Assembly: GCA_017530465.1 (NCBI GenBank)
Contig: JAFXMJ010000099.1
Location: 1 to 10,547 of the forward strand
DNA from: Bacteroidales bacterium
GTDB lineage: Bacteria; Bacteroidota; Bacteroidia; Bacteroidales; UBA3824
Direction: 5' to 3'
Length of the DNA stretch: 10,547 nucleotides
The position numbers were made by a program, and so were the translations under genes. The first letter of the stretch is position 1; each line of letters starts with the position of its first letter. Positions 1 to 6,950 of the stretch are shown here, piece after piece. The notes under the pieces are model-generated. The model did not search any database. It was not told where the DNA came from and saw only the letters and a program-made list of their open reading frames with translations.

Positions 1-141
1 CCTGCCCGTGTAAAGAAGCTCCAAATCTCCACAAACATCTCCGGCAAGAAGATGAAAGCAAGCGGCTTCCAGTTCAAATGGACTTTTGAAGAAGCCATTA
101 AGGATTGGTTTGTGGACAATGACGGAAAATATTTGGAATAA
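1..141 (+). CDS. C-terminus of a probable NAD-dependent epimerase/dehydratase (SDR), truncated by window edge
   Basis: Frame 1 is open from the first base to a TAA at 139-141 and gives the last 46 residues of a protein. The segment includes ISGKKMKASGFQFKW and TFEEAIKDW. This matches my recollection of the C-terminal helix and tail of extended SDR sugar-nucleotide epimerases/dehydratases in Bacteroidota polysaccharide loci, where the tail reads like a basic linker, then an aromatic FKW/FKY, then an acidic helix. The NAD-binding Rossmann part and the YxxxK catalytic site lie outside the window, so substrate cannot be told. Placement 87 bases before ugd on the same strand fits a shared role in nucleotide-sugar supply for capsule or LPS. 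That it is a coding end is well supported; the family is inferred from a short tail. Confidence 0.6.
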   Translation, partial: PARVKKLQISTNISGKKMKASGFQFKWTFEEAIKDWFVDNDGKYLE

Positions 142-177
142 TTCCCGATAATTTATTAGTAATTCACGGTAATTTTT

Positions 178-220
178 GTTCAAAAAAGCCGCCGTAAGGC
201 GGTAATTAACGTTCAAAAAA
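178..220 (+). promoter_or_regulatory. GNRA-loop hairpin flanked by 10-base direct repeats, ugd leader
   Basis: Bases 188-193 (GCCGCC) pair with 198-203 (GGCGGT, one G-T pair) around a GTAA loop, which has GNRA form. The hairpin is bracketed by exact copies of GTTCAAAAAA at 178-187 and 211-220, and the second copy ends 8 bases before the ugd ATG. There is no U-run after the stem, so it is a poor intrinsic terminator. A leader structure affecting ugd translation, mRNA processing or attenuation is possible but is inference. Confidence 0.4.
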
Positions 221-228
221 CAACGAAT

Positions 229-1542
229 ATGAAACCCATTAAAATCTCCGTCGCAGGCACTGGCTACGTCGGCCTTTCTATGGCGACGTTGCTTTCGCAG
301 CATCACGATGTGACTGCAGTTGACGTAATTCCCGAAAAGGTTGAGAAAATCAACAAGCGTATTTCGCCGATTCAGGACGAATATATCGAGAAGTTTTTTG
401 CGGAAAAGACGCTGCGTCTGACAGCGACGCTTGATGGTGCAACGGCTTATAAGGATGCTGATTTTGTGATTATCGCCGCACCGACCAATTATGACCCAGT
501 GAAAAACTTCTTTGACACGCATTGCATTGAGGATGTCATCGACCTTGTCCTGAGTGTCAATCCTGATGCCGTGATGGTCATCAAAAGTACGATTCCAGTG
601 GGATATTGCCGCAGCCTTTATATAAAGTACGCTGCGAAAGGTGTCAAGAAATTGAACCTTTTGTTTTCTCCGGAATTTTTGCGCGAATCGAAGGCTTTGT
701 ACGACAATCTTTATCCGTCGCGAATCATTGTCGGCGTTCCCAAAATCATCGATAAGCCTGAGTTCAAGGATGAAAATGATGCCATACAACGCCTTGCGGA
801 CGTGAAATTCCTTGAAGAAAAGGCTCGCCAATTTGCGGGATTGTTGCAGGAAGGTGCAGTCAAGAAGGACATCGACACACTTTTTATGGGTATGAAGGAG
901 GCAGAGGCTGTCAAATTGTTCGCCAACACTTATTTGGCGTTGCGTGTAAGTTATTTCAACGAACTCGATACATACGCCGAGGTAAAAGGTCTTGATACAC
1001 AATCAATTATTACTGGCGTTGGGCTCGACCCGCGCATTGGCACACATTACAACAATCCAAGTTTTGGATACGGTGGCTACTGTCTGCCGAAAGATACAAA
1101 ACAGCTCCTCGCCAACTATGCCGACGTGCCGCAAAATATGATGACGGCCATTGTTGAGAGCAACCGAACCCGCAAGGATTTCATTGCAGATCAGGTGCTT
1201 AGGATTGCCGGTTGGTACGATTACAGCACAGCAAATCAATACAGCGGTCGCCGTGAGCCAGTTACCATTGGCGTTTACCGTCTGACTATGAAGAGCAACA
1301 GCGACAATTTCCGCCAGAGTAGCATCCAGGGCGTTATGAAGCGCATAAAGGCTAAGGGCGCAACAGTAATCATTTACGAACCGACGCTTAACGACGGCGA
1401 CGATTTCTTTGGCTCAATCGTTGTCAATGACCTTGAAAAATTCAAGTCGCAGAGCCGTGCAATCCTTGCGAACCGCTACGATGCTGTGCTCGACGATGTT
1501 AAGGACAAGGTTTACACAAGGGATATTTTCAAGAGAGACTAA
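229..1542 (+). CDS. ugd: UDP-glucose 6-dehydrogenase
   Basis: Cytoplasmic enzyme oxidising UDP-glucose to UDP-glucuronate with two NAD+, which supplies uronic acid for capsule, LPS or exopolysaccharide. The 437 residues start with the NAD-binding motif G10-T-G12-Y-V-G15. The catalytic-domain signature FSPEFLRES spans 146-154, the substrate-contact segment has K229 and N233 (KLFANTYLALR), and the catalytic cysteine is C285 in GGYCLPKDTKQ. Residues about 315-437 form the C-terminal UDP-binding domain. Length is normal for the family (about 390-450). The ATG at 229 places the Rossmann motif at the usual distance from the N-terminus; no Shine-Dalgarno is visible. It follows the epimerase end by 87 bases and is probably co-transcribed with it. 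Codon choice (many TTG/CTT Leu, GAT, TTT) differs from the C-ending codons of the + strand genes downstream, which fits a mobile polysaccharide locus. Confidence 0.95.
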   Translation: MKPIKISVAGTGYVGLSMATLLSQHHDVTAVDVIPEKVEKINKRISPIQDEYIEKFFAEKTLRLTATLDGATAYKDADFVIIAAPTNYDPVKNFFDTHCIEDVIDLVLSVNPDAVMVIKSTIPVGYCRSLYIKYAAKGVKKLNLLFSPEFLRESKALYDNLYPSRIIVGVPKIIDKPEFKDENDAIQRLADVKFLEEKARQFAGLLQEGAVKKDIDTLFMGMKEAEAVKLFANTYLALRVSYFNELDTYAEVKGLDTQSIITGVGLDPRIGTHYNNPSFGYGGYCLPKDTKQLLANYADVPQNMMTAIVESNRTRKDFIADQVLRIAGWYDYSTANQYSGRREPVTIGVYRLTMKSNSDNFRQSSIQGVMKRIKAKGATVIIYEPTLNDGDDFFGSIVVNDLEKFKSQSRAILANRYDAVLDDVKDKVYTRDIFKRD

Positions 1543-1544
1543 AA

Positions 1545-1586
1545 AATCACCACCAATATCTGCGGCAAAAAGATGAAAAAAAGCGG
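1545..1586 (+). pseudogene. Relic of a second epimerase C-terminus
   Basis: Starting 2 bases after the ugd stop, this 42-base stretch aligns without gaps to 24-65 at the end of the epimerase gene, with 35 of 42 bases identical by my hand count. In the matching frame it reads ITTNICGKKMKKSG against ISTNISGKKMKASG. No longer homology is visible on either side. I infer the remains of a duplicated or recombined epimerase copy that once followed ugd. Its last part now forms the left arm of the ugd terminator. Confidence 0.55.
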
Positions 1587-1619
1587 ACAGGGTAACAAAA
1601 AACTCTGTCCGCTTTTTTT
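1576..1619 (+). terminator. Intrinsic terminator after ugd
   Basis: AGCGGACAG (1582-1590) pairs perfectly with CTGTCCGCT (1605-1613) around a 14-base loop, followed by a run of T to 1619. A run of A at 1576-1581 extends the stem to 15 bp and would give a T-run on the other strand, so it may work in both directions. It closes the epimerase-ugd unit. Confidence 0.9.
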
Positions 1620-1660
1620 GTGCGTCAAGCTTACTTAGCATCCCCTCTCCCCCACCCCGC

Positions 1661-1745
1661 TCAAAAAAAATCCCATAAAAAATTTTTCTTTATCAAAAAA
1701 AATCCTTTATATTTGCCATACATATTCAAAAAAACATCCTTATAA
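1661..1745 (+). repeat. Three A-tract repeats with 32-33 base period
   Basis: TCAAAAAAAATCC occurs exactly at 1661-1673 and 1693-1705, and TCAAAAAAACATCC at 1726-1739. Starts are 32 and 33 bases apart, close to three helical turns. Copies 2 and 3 also share a following CCTT(T)ATA. The second copy ends just before the -7 box at 1708 and the third lies in the untranslated leader. A C-rich stretch precedes the array at 1641-1660. Phased A-tracts usually bend DNA; whether these are protein-binding sites or a curved promoter is not decidable here. Confidence 0.6.
1685..1715 (+). promoter_or_regulatory. Promoter of the 781-residue protein gene
   Basis: TATATTTG at 1708-1715 matches the Bacteroidota -7 consensus TAnnTTTG exactly. 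TTTC at 1685-1688 stands 19 bases upstream where TTTG is expected, so the -33 element is one base off. Transcription would start near 1722, leaving a leader of about 40 bases before the ATG at 1765. Confidence 0.6.
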
Positions 1746-1764
1746 AGAAACTATTGATATACAG

Positions 1765-4110
1765 ATGATTATGGAATTTAACTGGGACGATTTTAAAAGC
1801 AAGTACAGCAACGAGCAGGAAGCCCGGCAGGGTTTTGCGCAGCTTTGCGAGACCATAATGCAACGGCAATACCCCGACTTTATCGTCAGAAACTCCGACA
1901 CTATCAAGGAGGACGAGAAGACCGAGGACAAGTCTTTGGACAGGAAATGCATCATTTTCCTGCCTAAATACTTCCTTGACGGCGTGTCTAACTCTCGCAA
2001 GGGGCAGATCAGGAAAGCCCTCAACGACAACCTGCCCTACATGAAAGCCAACAAAATCGAGCAATGGTTTCTTTTGATGCCGCTGAAATTCTCGCCAGAA
2101 GAAAGCAACTGGTGGGAGAATTGGTCGCTCCGCATCAAGCAGGAAAACGCCATCACACCCACGGCAATACTCTCAGACGATATTATTGAACTCGTGGCAA
2201 AGCACGGCATCGACTTCAAAGGACTTGAAAAAATATCCGAGCAGAGGAAGTCGGACGAGACTGTGGACTTCGTTTTTGAAGACGAAACTCCAGTAGAAAC
2301 TATTCCCGAAACAGTTGCCGAGACCGTCGTGGAGCATATTGAGGAGCCTACGGTGGAGACAGTGGAAACCATAATCAACGAAGACAACGACACCAAGACC
2401 ACTACCACCACAACCACAAAGACCACCACAATCACCACCGTGACCACCACGGAGCCAGCCACCCCGACACCCGCGCCCGCAGCTCAGCAATCGGAACCCG
2501 CCGCTCCGGAATCGCAACCCATTGTGGCTACAGCATCGTCCGAAGACGGCTACAAGACAATTGCAATCACAATCCCCGACAACGACAAGAAAAACGACGA
2601 CAAGAAGACTGCCGACGACAAGAAATTTGCCTCGTCAGCCGCCCCAGAAGAATCCGCCACCAAAAAAGTTCGCGAGCCAAACCTCAACCAGCTCAAGATG
2701 ACATACAACTTCAAGCAGAAGTTTGAAGAACTTGAAGCTCAGAAACTTGCACTCCCAAAGGACGGCGACAACAACGGCCAGCGCGGCGTATTTGACCGAC
2801 GTCGCGAACTTTCCAACGTCAAGAATTACCTCAATGACTTCGTATTTGGCGACCTCTCCAACTTCAAGGGCAAGGAACTCGTCAAGAAGGCGCAGATATA
2901 CGTCACCAACGAGCAATACTCTCGCGGCCTGTACATCTACGAATACGCCTACGCAAAAAAACTCGTTGAGAAGGAAATAATGGACGACTATAAAAAAGGT
3001 GTGTCGGAAGCTGAGTTTAAGCTCAATTACAAGTACCACATGATAGACGGTGACCTCAAATTTGCCAAGCGCGACTTCATCAACGCCGCCGACGCATACG
3101 AAAGGGCCATCAACACCAAAAATTCCTTCACCGACAAGATTGAAGAATCGATGTCATATACCATCGAGGCGGATACCTACTCCCCGTCGATACGCGACAA
3201 CGAGGCGGAGACCAAGCTCCTCGAAGCCAAGGCGGAGGCGTTGCTGCACATCAACGAATATGGCGAGGCTGTTGAAAACTTCGAGAAAGCCATAGACCTC
3301 GACCCCGACAACAAGGAACTCACCGAAAGGTACACACTCGCACAGAAGCTCCAATCCTGGGACAAGCTCTACAACAACAAGTGGATAGGCTGGCTCTCAC
3401 CGCTTTGGGCTCCGGTGCACTATTACTTCTTTGTTCGCAACAAGAAAGGAGACATCGAGGATCTCAAAATCTACAAGACAATCAAGCGCAGGGCAGTGAT
3501 TGGACTTGTAATCTGGCTATTAATCATCGGCTTGATAGCTTCATTGTGGTGTATGAAAGGACGCATCGGATTCGTAAGCAGCGGCACCGACGACGGCACA
3601 AAGACCACGGCACAGGCACCCACCACACCGCTCGACCTCTGTCTCTACAAGGGCGACCGCTATATGGAGATGCTCTCGCCTGAGACACCGCATTACATCG
3701 ACTCCGCAATCTATTTCTACCGCCGCGCCCTCAGGTACGACAATACCGACACCATCGCCAGACCGCGTTACAACAGGGCGATGATCACAAGGAACGAAAT
3801 GGTGACGCAGATTCAGCGCAACATCCGCGAAGACTCTGCTACGTACTTCCTGAGCCTCCGCCGACCCACAGAGGGTCTCCGCCTCTTCAAGTACAAGTAT
3901 GACCCGAGTGACACCTCCAAGCGCAAGTTTGGTTTTGTGGATACGCTCGGCAACGTCGTGATACCGCCGTTCTTCGACTTCAATTACAAGACTATGGACG
4001 AACAGGGCGAGACATTCTTCAACGGCAGGGCCAAAGCCTGTCTCGAAATTGCGCCCGAACGGTTCATATACTTCTACATCGACCAGCGCGGCAACAAGAT
4101 AGAAGAATAA
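1765..4110 (+). CDS. Multidomain membrane protein: nuclease-like domain, TPRs, one TM helix, WG repeats
   Basis: No known named gene recognised. Residues 1-155 resemble the restriction-endonuclease-like domain found at the N-terminus of some NTPase and defence proteins: LPKYFLDGVSNSRKGQIRKAL (66-86), then a hydrophobic strand with MPLKFSPEE and a WW pair. K68 fits the catalytic Lys of (D/E/Q)xK, but position 66 is Leu, so activity is doubtful. Residues about 170-315 are a Glu/Thr/Pro/Lys-rich linker with a Thr run from 213. TPR-like helices cover about 365-520, the clearest ending EYGEAVENFEKAIDLDPDN (498-516). A single membrane helix spans 577-596, preceded by KRR, predicting cytoplasmic nuclease/TPR and periplasmic C-terminus. 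Residues 721-781 hold one full and one partial WG repeat (KFGFVDTLGNVVIPP; YIDQRGNKI). There is no signal peptide. The start may instead be the ATG at 1771. The gene has its own promoter and terminator. Confidence 0.8.
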   Translation: MIMEFNWDDFKSKYSNEQEARQGFAQLCETIMQRQYPDFIVRNSDTIKEDEKTEDKSLDRKCIIFLPKYFLDGVSNSRKGQIRKALNDNLPYMKANKIEQWFLLMPLKFSPEESNWWENWSLRIKQENAITPTAILSDDIIELVAKHGIDFKGLEKISEQRKSDETVDFVFEDETPVETIPETVAETVVEHIEEPTVETVETIINEDNDTKTTTTTTTKTTTITTVTTTEPATPTPAPAAQQSEPAAPESQPIVATASSEDGYKTIAITIPDNDKKNDDKKTADDKKFASSAAPEESATKKVREPNLNQLKMTYNFKQKFEELEAQKLALPKDGDNNGQRGVFDRRRELSNVKNYLNDFVFGDLSNFKGKELVKKAQIYVTNEQYSRGLYIYEYAYAKKLVEKEIMDDYKKGVSEAEFKLNYKYHMIDGDLKFAKRDFINAADAYERAINTKNSFTDKIEESMSYTIEADTYSPSIRDNEAETKLLEAKAEALLHINEYGEAVENFEKAIDLDPDNKELTERYTLAQKLQSWDKLYNNKWIGWLSPLWAPVHYYFFVRNKKGDIEDLKIYKTIKRRAVIGLVIWLLIIGLIASLWCMKGRIGFVSSGTDDGTKTTAQAPTTPLDLCLYKGDRYMEMLSPETPHYIDSAIYFYRRALRYDNTDTIARPRYNRAMITRNEMVTQIQRNIREDSATYFLSLRRPTEGLRLFKYKYDPSDTSKRKFGFVDTLGNVVIPPFFDFNYKTMDEQGETFFNGRAKACLEIAPERFIYFYIDQRGNKIEE
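2391..2455 (+). repeat. ACC/ACA trinucleotide-like low-complexity tract
   Basis: About 60 bases of near-repeating ACC and ACA triplets encode the Thr run of the linker in the 781-residue protein. Being in multiples of three, slippage would change linker length without breaking the frame. The opposite strand reads as an artificial Val-rich open frame. Confidence 0.7.
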
Positions 4111-4115
4111 ATCCA

Positions 4116-4135
4116 CGGCTTCCAAGAGTTCAAAT
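4116..4135 (+). pseudogene. Possible continuation of the epimerase relic
   Basis: CGGCTTCCA (4116-4124) and GTTCAAAT (4128-4135) match 63-71 and 72-79 of the epimerase gene exactly, with three extra bases between. In the epimerase frame it reads GFQEFKF against GFQFKW. It begins where the relic at 1545-1586 stops. The match is short, so it may be chance. Confidence 0.3.
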
Positions 4136-4174
4136 TCCATATCTGCAAAAAAATATTTTGCGGATATGGAATTT
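4132..4174 (+). terminator. 19-bp hairpin terminator after the 781-residue protein gene
   Basis: Bases 4132-4150 pair with 4156-4174 over 19 positions with a single wobble, around a 5-base loop (AAATA). The inner four pairs are A-T. The stem is followed by GTTTGTAATTTT, a broken T-run. The stem is near-symmetric and starts with AAATTCC, so it could also stop transcription from the right. Confidence 0.75.
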
Positions 4175-4187
4175 GTTTGTAATTTTA
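4157..4187 (+). promoter_or_regulatory. Possible promoter of the aminotransferase-glyS unit
   Basis: TTTG at 4157-4160 (-33) and TAATTTTA at 4180-4187 (-7, one base off TAnnTTTG) are 19 bases apart, the usual Bacteroidota spacing. The -33 element lies inside the right arm of the preceding terminator stem. The predicted start is near 4194, giving a leader of about 16 bases. Confidence 0.45.
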
Positions 4188-4209
4188 CCCACGATTACAG
4201 ACATAAGAA

Positions 4210-5352
4210 ATGTTACGTTCTAAACTACCTGAAAGCGCAAAGACCGCGCTCAAAGACCTTACGAAAATCGCACAGTCGGACGGATGCATCGACCTGATGA
4301 CCACTGTCCCCGACTGCGATATGCCATTGCCGCTCAGGGAAAGACTCATCTCCCGCATCGGCGATGGCAATTGCCACTACGCCCCGCTCGAAGGAATACC
4401 GCAGCTGCGCCGCACCATGGCAAGATACTACGAGAAGACATTCGGACACCGTTACAACCCCGAGACCGAACTCACTGTCACATCGGGTTCGTCGCCGGCG
4501 GTATGGGCGGCTATTACGGCGTTGATACACGAAGACGACGAGGTAATTATAATGGAGCCATCGCACTCCAACTACGTCCCCGCCATCAAAATCAACGGCG
4601 GCACACCAATCTTTGTTTCTCTCAAATACCCTGAATATCAGGTGGATTGGAGCGAACTCAATAGGATGATCAATCAGCGCACCAAGATGATTATCATCAA
4701 TTCGCCCCACATTCCGTCGGGAAGGATTTTCACCGACGAGGACTTCCGCAACCTCCAGAAAATCGTGGTTGGCAACAAGATTACCGTCCTCGCCGACGAG
4801 ACTCTCTCCACCACGGCATACGAAAAGCCATACATATCAGCCGCCAAATATCCGTCATTAGCGAAACAGTCGATATTAATATCATCACTGTCCAAAAGCC
4901 TCGACGCAACAGGCTGGAAAGCAGGCATCTGCGCCGCGCCCGCCGACATCACCAAGGAGATAAGGAGATTCCACGCACATATCTGCAATGGTGGCAACGC
5001 CGTGGCTCAATACGCCATCAACGACATCATCTCACAGGACGAGGAACTGTTTTTCAAAATCAGGGACACCTACAAGGCGAAGCGCGACCTACTGTGCTCG
5101 CTATTGAGAGGTAGCAAGTACAAGTTTACACCGGCGGAAGGCTCGTGGTTCCAATTGGTGGATTTTTCGGACGTCAGCAAGGAAAGCGACCGCGACTTCT
5201 GCCTCAGGCTCGCCAAGGAATTTGGCGTGGCGGCGTACCCAATGTCGGCGTATTACCACGACAAGACCAAGACAAGCGTCATCAGGATATGTTTTGCCCG
5301 TCAGGACGACACCATCCGCGAGGGCGTAAAACGAATGTTGAATTATAAATAA
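4210..5352 (+). CDS. Divergent class I/II PLP-dependent aminotransferase (MetAT/KAT-like)
   Basis: A 380-residue fold-type I PLP enzyme, closest by eye to the E. coli YbdL (methionine aminotransferase) and kynurenine aminotransferase group. Shared segments are SKLPESAKT near the start, HYAPLEGIPQLRRTMA, the cofactor-phosphate region VTSGSSPAVWAAITAL, VDWSEL, SSLSKSLDATGWKAG with Schiff-base Lys K229, the EGSWFQLVDFS segment and IRICFA with the carboxylate-binding R359. Two positions are odd: the usual HNP is HIP (I168 where the PLP-ring Asn is expected), and DEVY is DETL (D196 kept, L199 where the PLP-O3' Tyr is expected). YbdL's N-terminal GFPD region is TVPD. A transaminase role is therefore likely but not safe; altered reaction or substrate is possible. 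The ATG at 4210 follows a candidate promoter, and glyS begins 14 bases after the stop, so the two are probably one operon. Confidence 0.85.
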   Translation: MLRSKLPESAKTALKDLTKIAQSDGCIDLMTTVPDCDMPLPLRERLISRIGDGNCHYAPLEGIPQLRRTMARYYEKTFGHRYNPETELTVTSGSSPAVWAAITALIHEDDEVIIMEPSHSNYVPAIKINGGTPIFVSLKYPEYQVDWSELNRMINQRTKMIIINSPHIPSGRIFTDEDFRNLQKIVVGNKITVLADETLSTTAYEKPYISAAKYPSLAKQSILISSLSKSLDATGWKAGICAAPADITKEIRRFHAHICNGGNAVAQYAINDIISQDEELFFKIRDTYKAKRDLLCSLLRGSKYKFTPAEGSWFQLVDFSDVSKESDRDFCLRLAKEFGVAAYPMSAYYHDKTKTSVIRICFARQDDTIREGVKRMLNYK

Positions 5353-5366
5353 AACACCCATATAAA

Positions 5367-6950
5367 ATGGCACAGCAAGAAGACTCACTCAAAAAAATCA
5401 TCTCACACTGCAAGGAATACGGCTTCATATTCCCGTCAAGCGAAATTTATGATGGCCTCGCCGCAGTATATGACTACGGTCAGAACGGCGTAGAGCTCAA
5501 AAACAACATCAAGGAATATTGGTGGAAGTTTATGACCCGCCTCCACGAAAACATCGTGGGCATCGACGCAGCCATCTTCATGCACCCCAAGACTTGGGAA
5601 GCGTCGGGTCACGTTTCGGCTTTCAACGACCCGCTCATCGACAACCGCGACTCTAAAAAGCGTTATCGCGCCGACAACCTCATCGAGGAATACCGCGACA
5701 AACTCTACGCTAAAATCGACAAGGAAGTTGAGAAGGCGGCCAAGAGGTTTGGCGACAAGTTCAACAAGGAGCAATTCCTCTCCACCAACGAGCACGTCCT
5801 CAAGACACAGGCTGAAATAGACGAACTCACCGCTCGTTACGACAAGGCCCTCAATTCCAACGACCTCGAGGAGCTCCGTCAGATTATAATCGACAAAGGC
5901 ATCGTATGCCCCATCTCCGGCACCAAAAACTGGACAGAAGTACGTCAGTTCAACCTTATGTTCCAGACCAAAATGGGCAGCGTATCGGACGAACAGTCAA
6001 CCATCTACCTCCGTCCCGAGACCGCTCAGGGCATCTTCGTCAACTACCTCAACGTACAGAAGACCGGCCGTATGAAGATTCCTTTTGGCATCGCTCAGAT
6101 AGGCAAGGCATTCAGAAACGAGATTGTAGCCCGTCAGTTCATCTTCCGCATGAGGGAGTTTGAGCAGATGGAAATGCAATTCTTCATCAAACCCGGCACA
6201 GAGATGCGCTGGTTCAAGTATTGGAAGACAATGCGCCGCAAGTGGCACGAGGCATTGGGCTTTGGCAGCGACAATTACCGCTTCCACGACCACGAAAAAC
6301 TCGCCCACTACGCCAACGCCGCCACCGACATCGAGTTCAATTTCCCGATGGGCTTCCGCGAGGTGGAGGGCATACACTCCCGCACCAACTTCGACCTCAG
6401 TCAACACCAGAAATATTCGGGCAAGAAGATTCAGTATTTTGACCCCGAACTCAACGACAGCTACGTACCTTACGTCATCGAGACTTCCATCGGACTCGAC
6501 CGTATGTTCCTCTCCATCCTCTCCGCGTCATACACCGAGGAGGAAATCAAGGGCGAGGATGGCAAGGTAGATACCCGCGTTGTACTCAAGATTCCTGCAG
6601 CACTCGCTCCCGTCAAGGTGGCTGTATTGCCGCTCGTTAAGAAGGACGGTCTTCCCGAAGTTGCAGAGAAGTTGATGAAGGATTTGATGTACCGTTTCGA
6701 CTGCCGCTACGAGGAGAAGGACACCATCGGCAAGCGTTACCGCCGTCAGGATGCCATTGGCACACCGTTCTGCGTAACAGTGGATTACGATACATTGAAG
6801 GACAATACAGTGACGGTACGTTACCGCGACGACATGCGTCAGGAGCGCGTAGCTATCGACAAAGTTGCCGACCTCGTATCCGCCAACTGCGACCTCAACA
6901 ACATCCTCAAGCACCTCGCAGACGAGGACATCGCACTGCCGGAGGAATAA
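5367..6950 (+). CDS. glyS: Glycyl-tRNA synthetase, alpha2 (eukaryote/Thermus-like) type
   Basis: Charges tRNA-Gly with glycine in the cytoplasm; a class II synthetase acting as a homodimer. The 527 residues begin with the typical YGFIFPSSEIYDGLAAVYDYG. RPETAQGIF (216-224) is the family signature near the active site, motif 2 is FRNEIVARQFIFRMREFEQ (from 249), and motif 3 is ETSIGLDRMF (372-381) with R379. An anticodon-binding domain runs from about 416 (VKVAVLPLVKK). At about 180-195 the segment reads CPISGTKNWTEVRQFNLMF, so the Cys pair of zinc-binding relatives is incomplete. The start ATG lies 14 bases after the aminotransferase stop. The TAA is followed at once by a second in-frame TAA. 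No separate promoter or terminator is visible, so it is likely transcribed with the aminotransferase and perhaps the lipoprotein 42 bases downstream. Confidence 0.97.
   Translation: MAQQEDSLKKIISHCKEYGFIFPSSEIYDGLAAVYDYGQNGVELKNNIKEYWWKFMTRLHENIVGIDAAIFMHPKTWEASGHVSAFNDPLIDNRDSKKRYRADNLIEEYRDKLYAKIDKEVEKAAKRFGDKFNKEQFLSTNEHVLKTQAEIDELTARYDKALNSNDLEELRQIIIDKGIVCPISGTKNWTEVRQFNLMFQTKMGSVSDEQSTIYLRPETAQGIFVNYLNVQKTGRMKIPFGIAQIGKAFRNEIVARQFIFRMREFEQMEMQFFIKPGTEMRWFKYWKTMRRKWHEALGFGSDNYRFHDHEKLAHYANAATDIEFNFPMGFREVEGIHSRTNFDLSQHQKYSGKKIQYFDPELNDSYVPYVIETSIGLDRMFLSILSASYTEEEIKGEDGKVDTRVVLKIPAALAPVKVAVLPLVKKDGLPEVAEKLMKDLMYRFDCRYEEKDTIGKRYRRQDAIGTPFCVTVDYDTLKDNTVTVRYRDDMRQERVAIDKVADLVSANCDLNNILKHLADEDIALPEE

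Noticed and set aside
150..178. TAATTTTTG near 170 as a ugd promoter -7 box
   Set aside because: It has one base too many for TAnnTTTG, and the nearest TTTG upstream (132-135) is 34 bases away.
2391..2455. Repeat tract considered as a CRISPR-like or tandem repeat array
   Set aside because: The units are triplets within an open coding frame with no spacers.
2037..2462. Val/Ser-rich minus-strand frame
   Set aside because: It is the reverse reading of the Thr-codon repeat and linker, an effect of low complexity.
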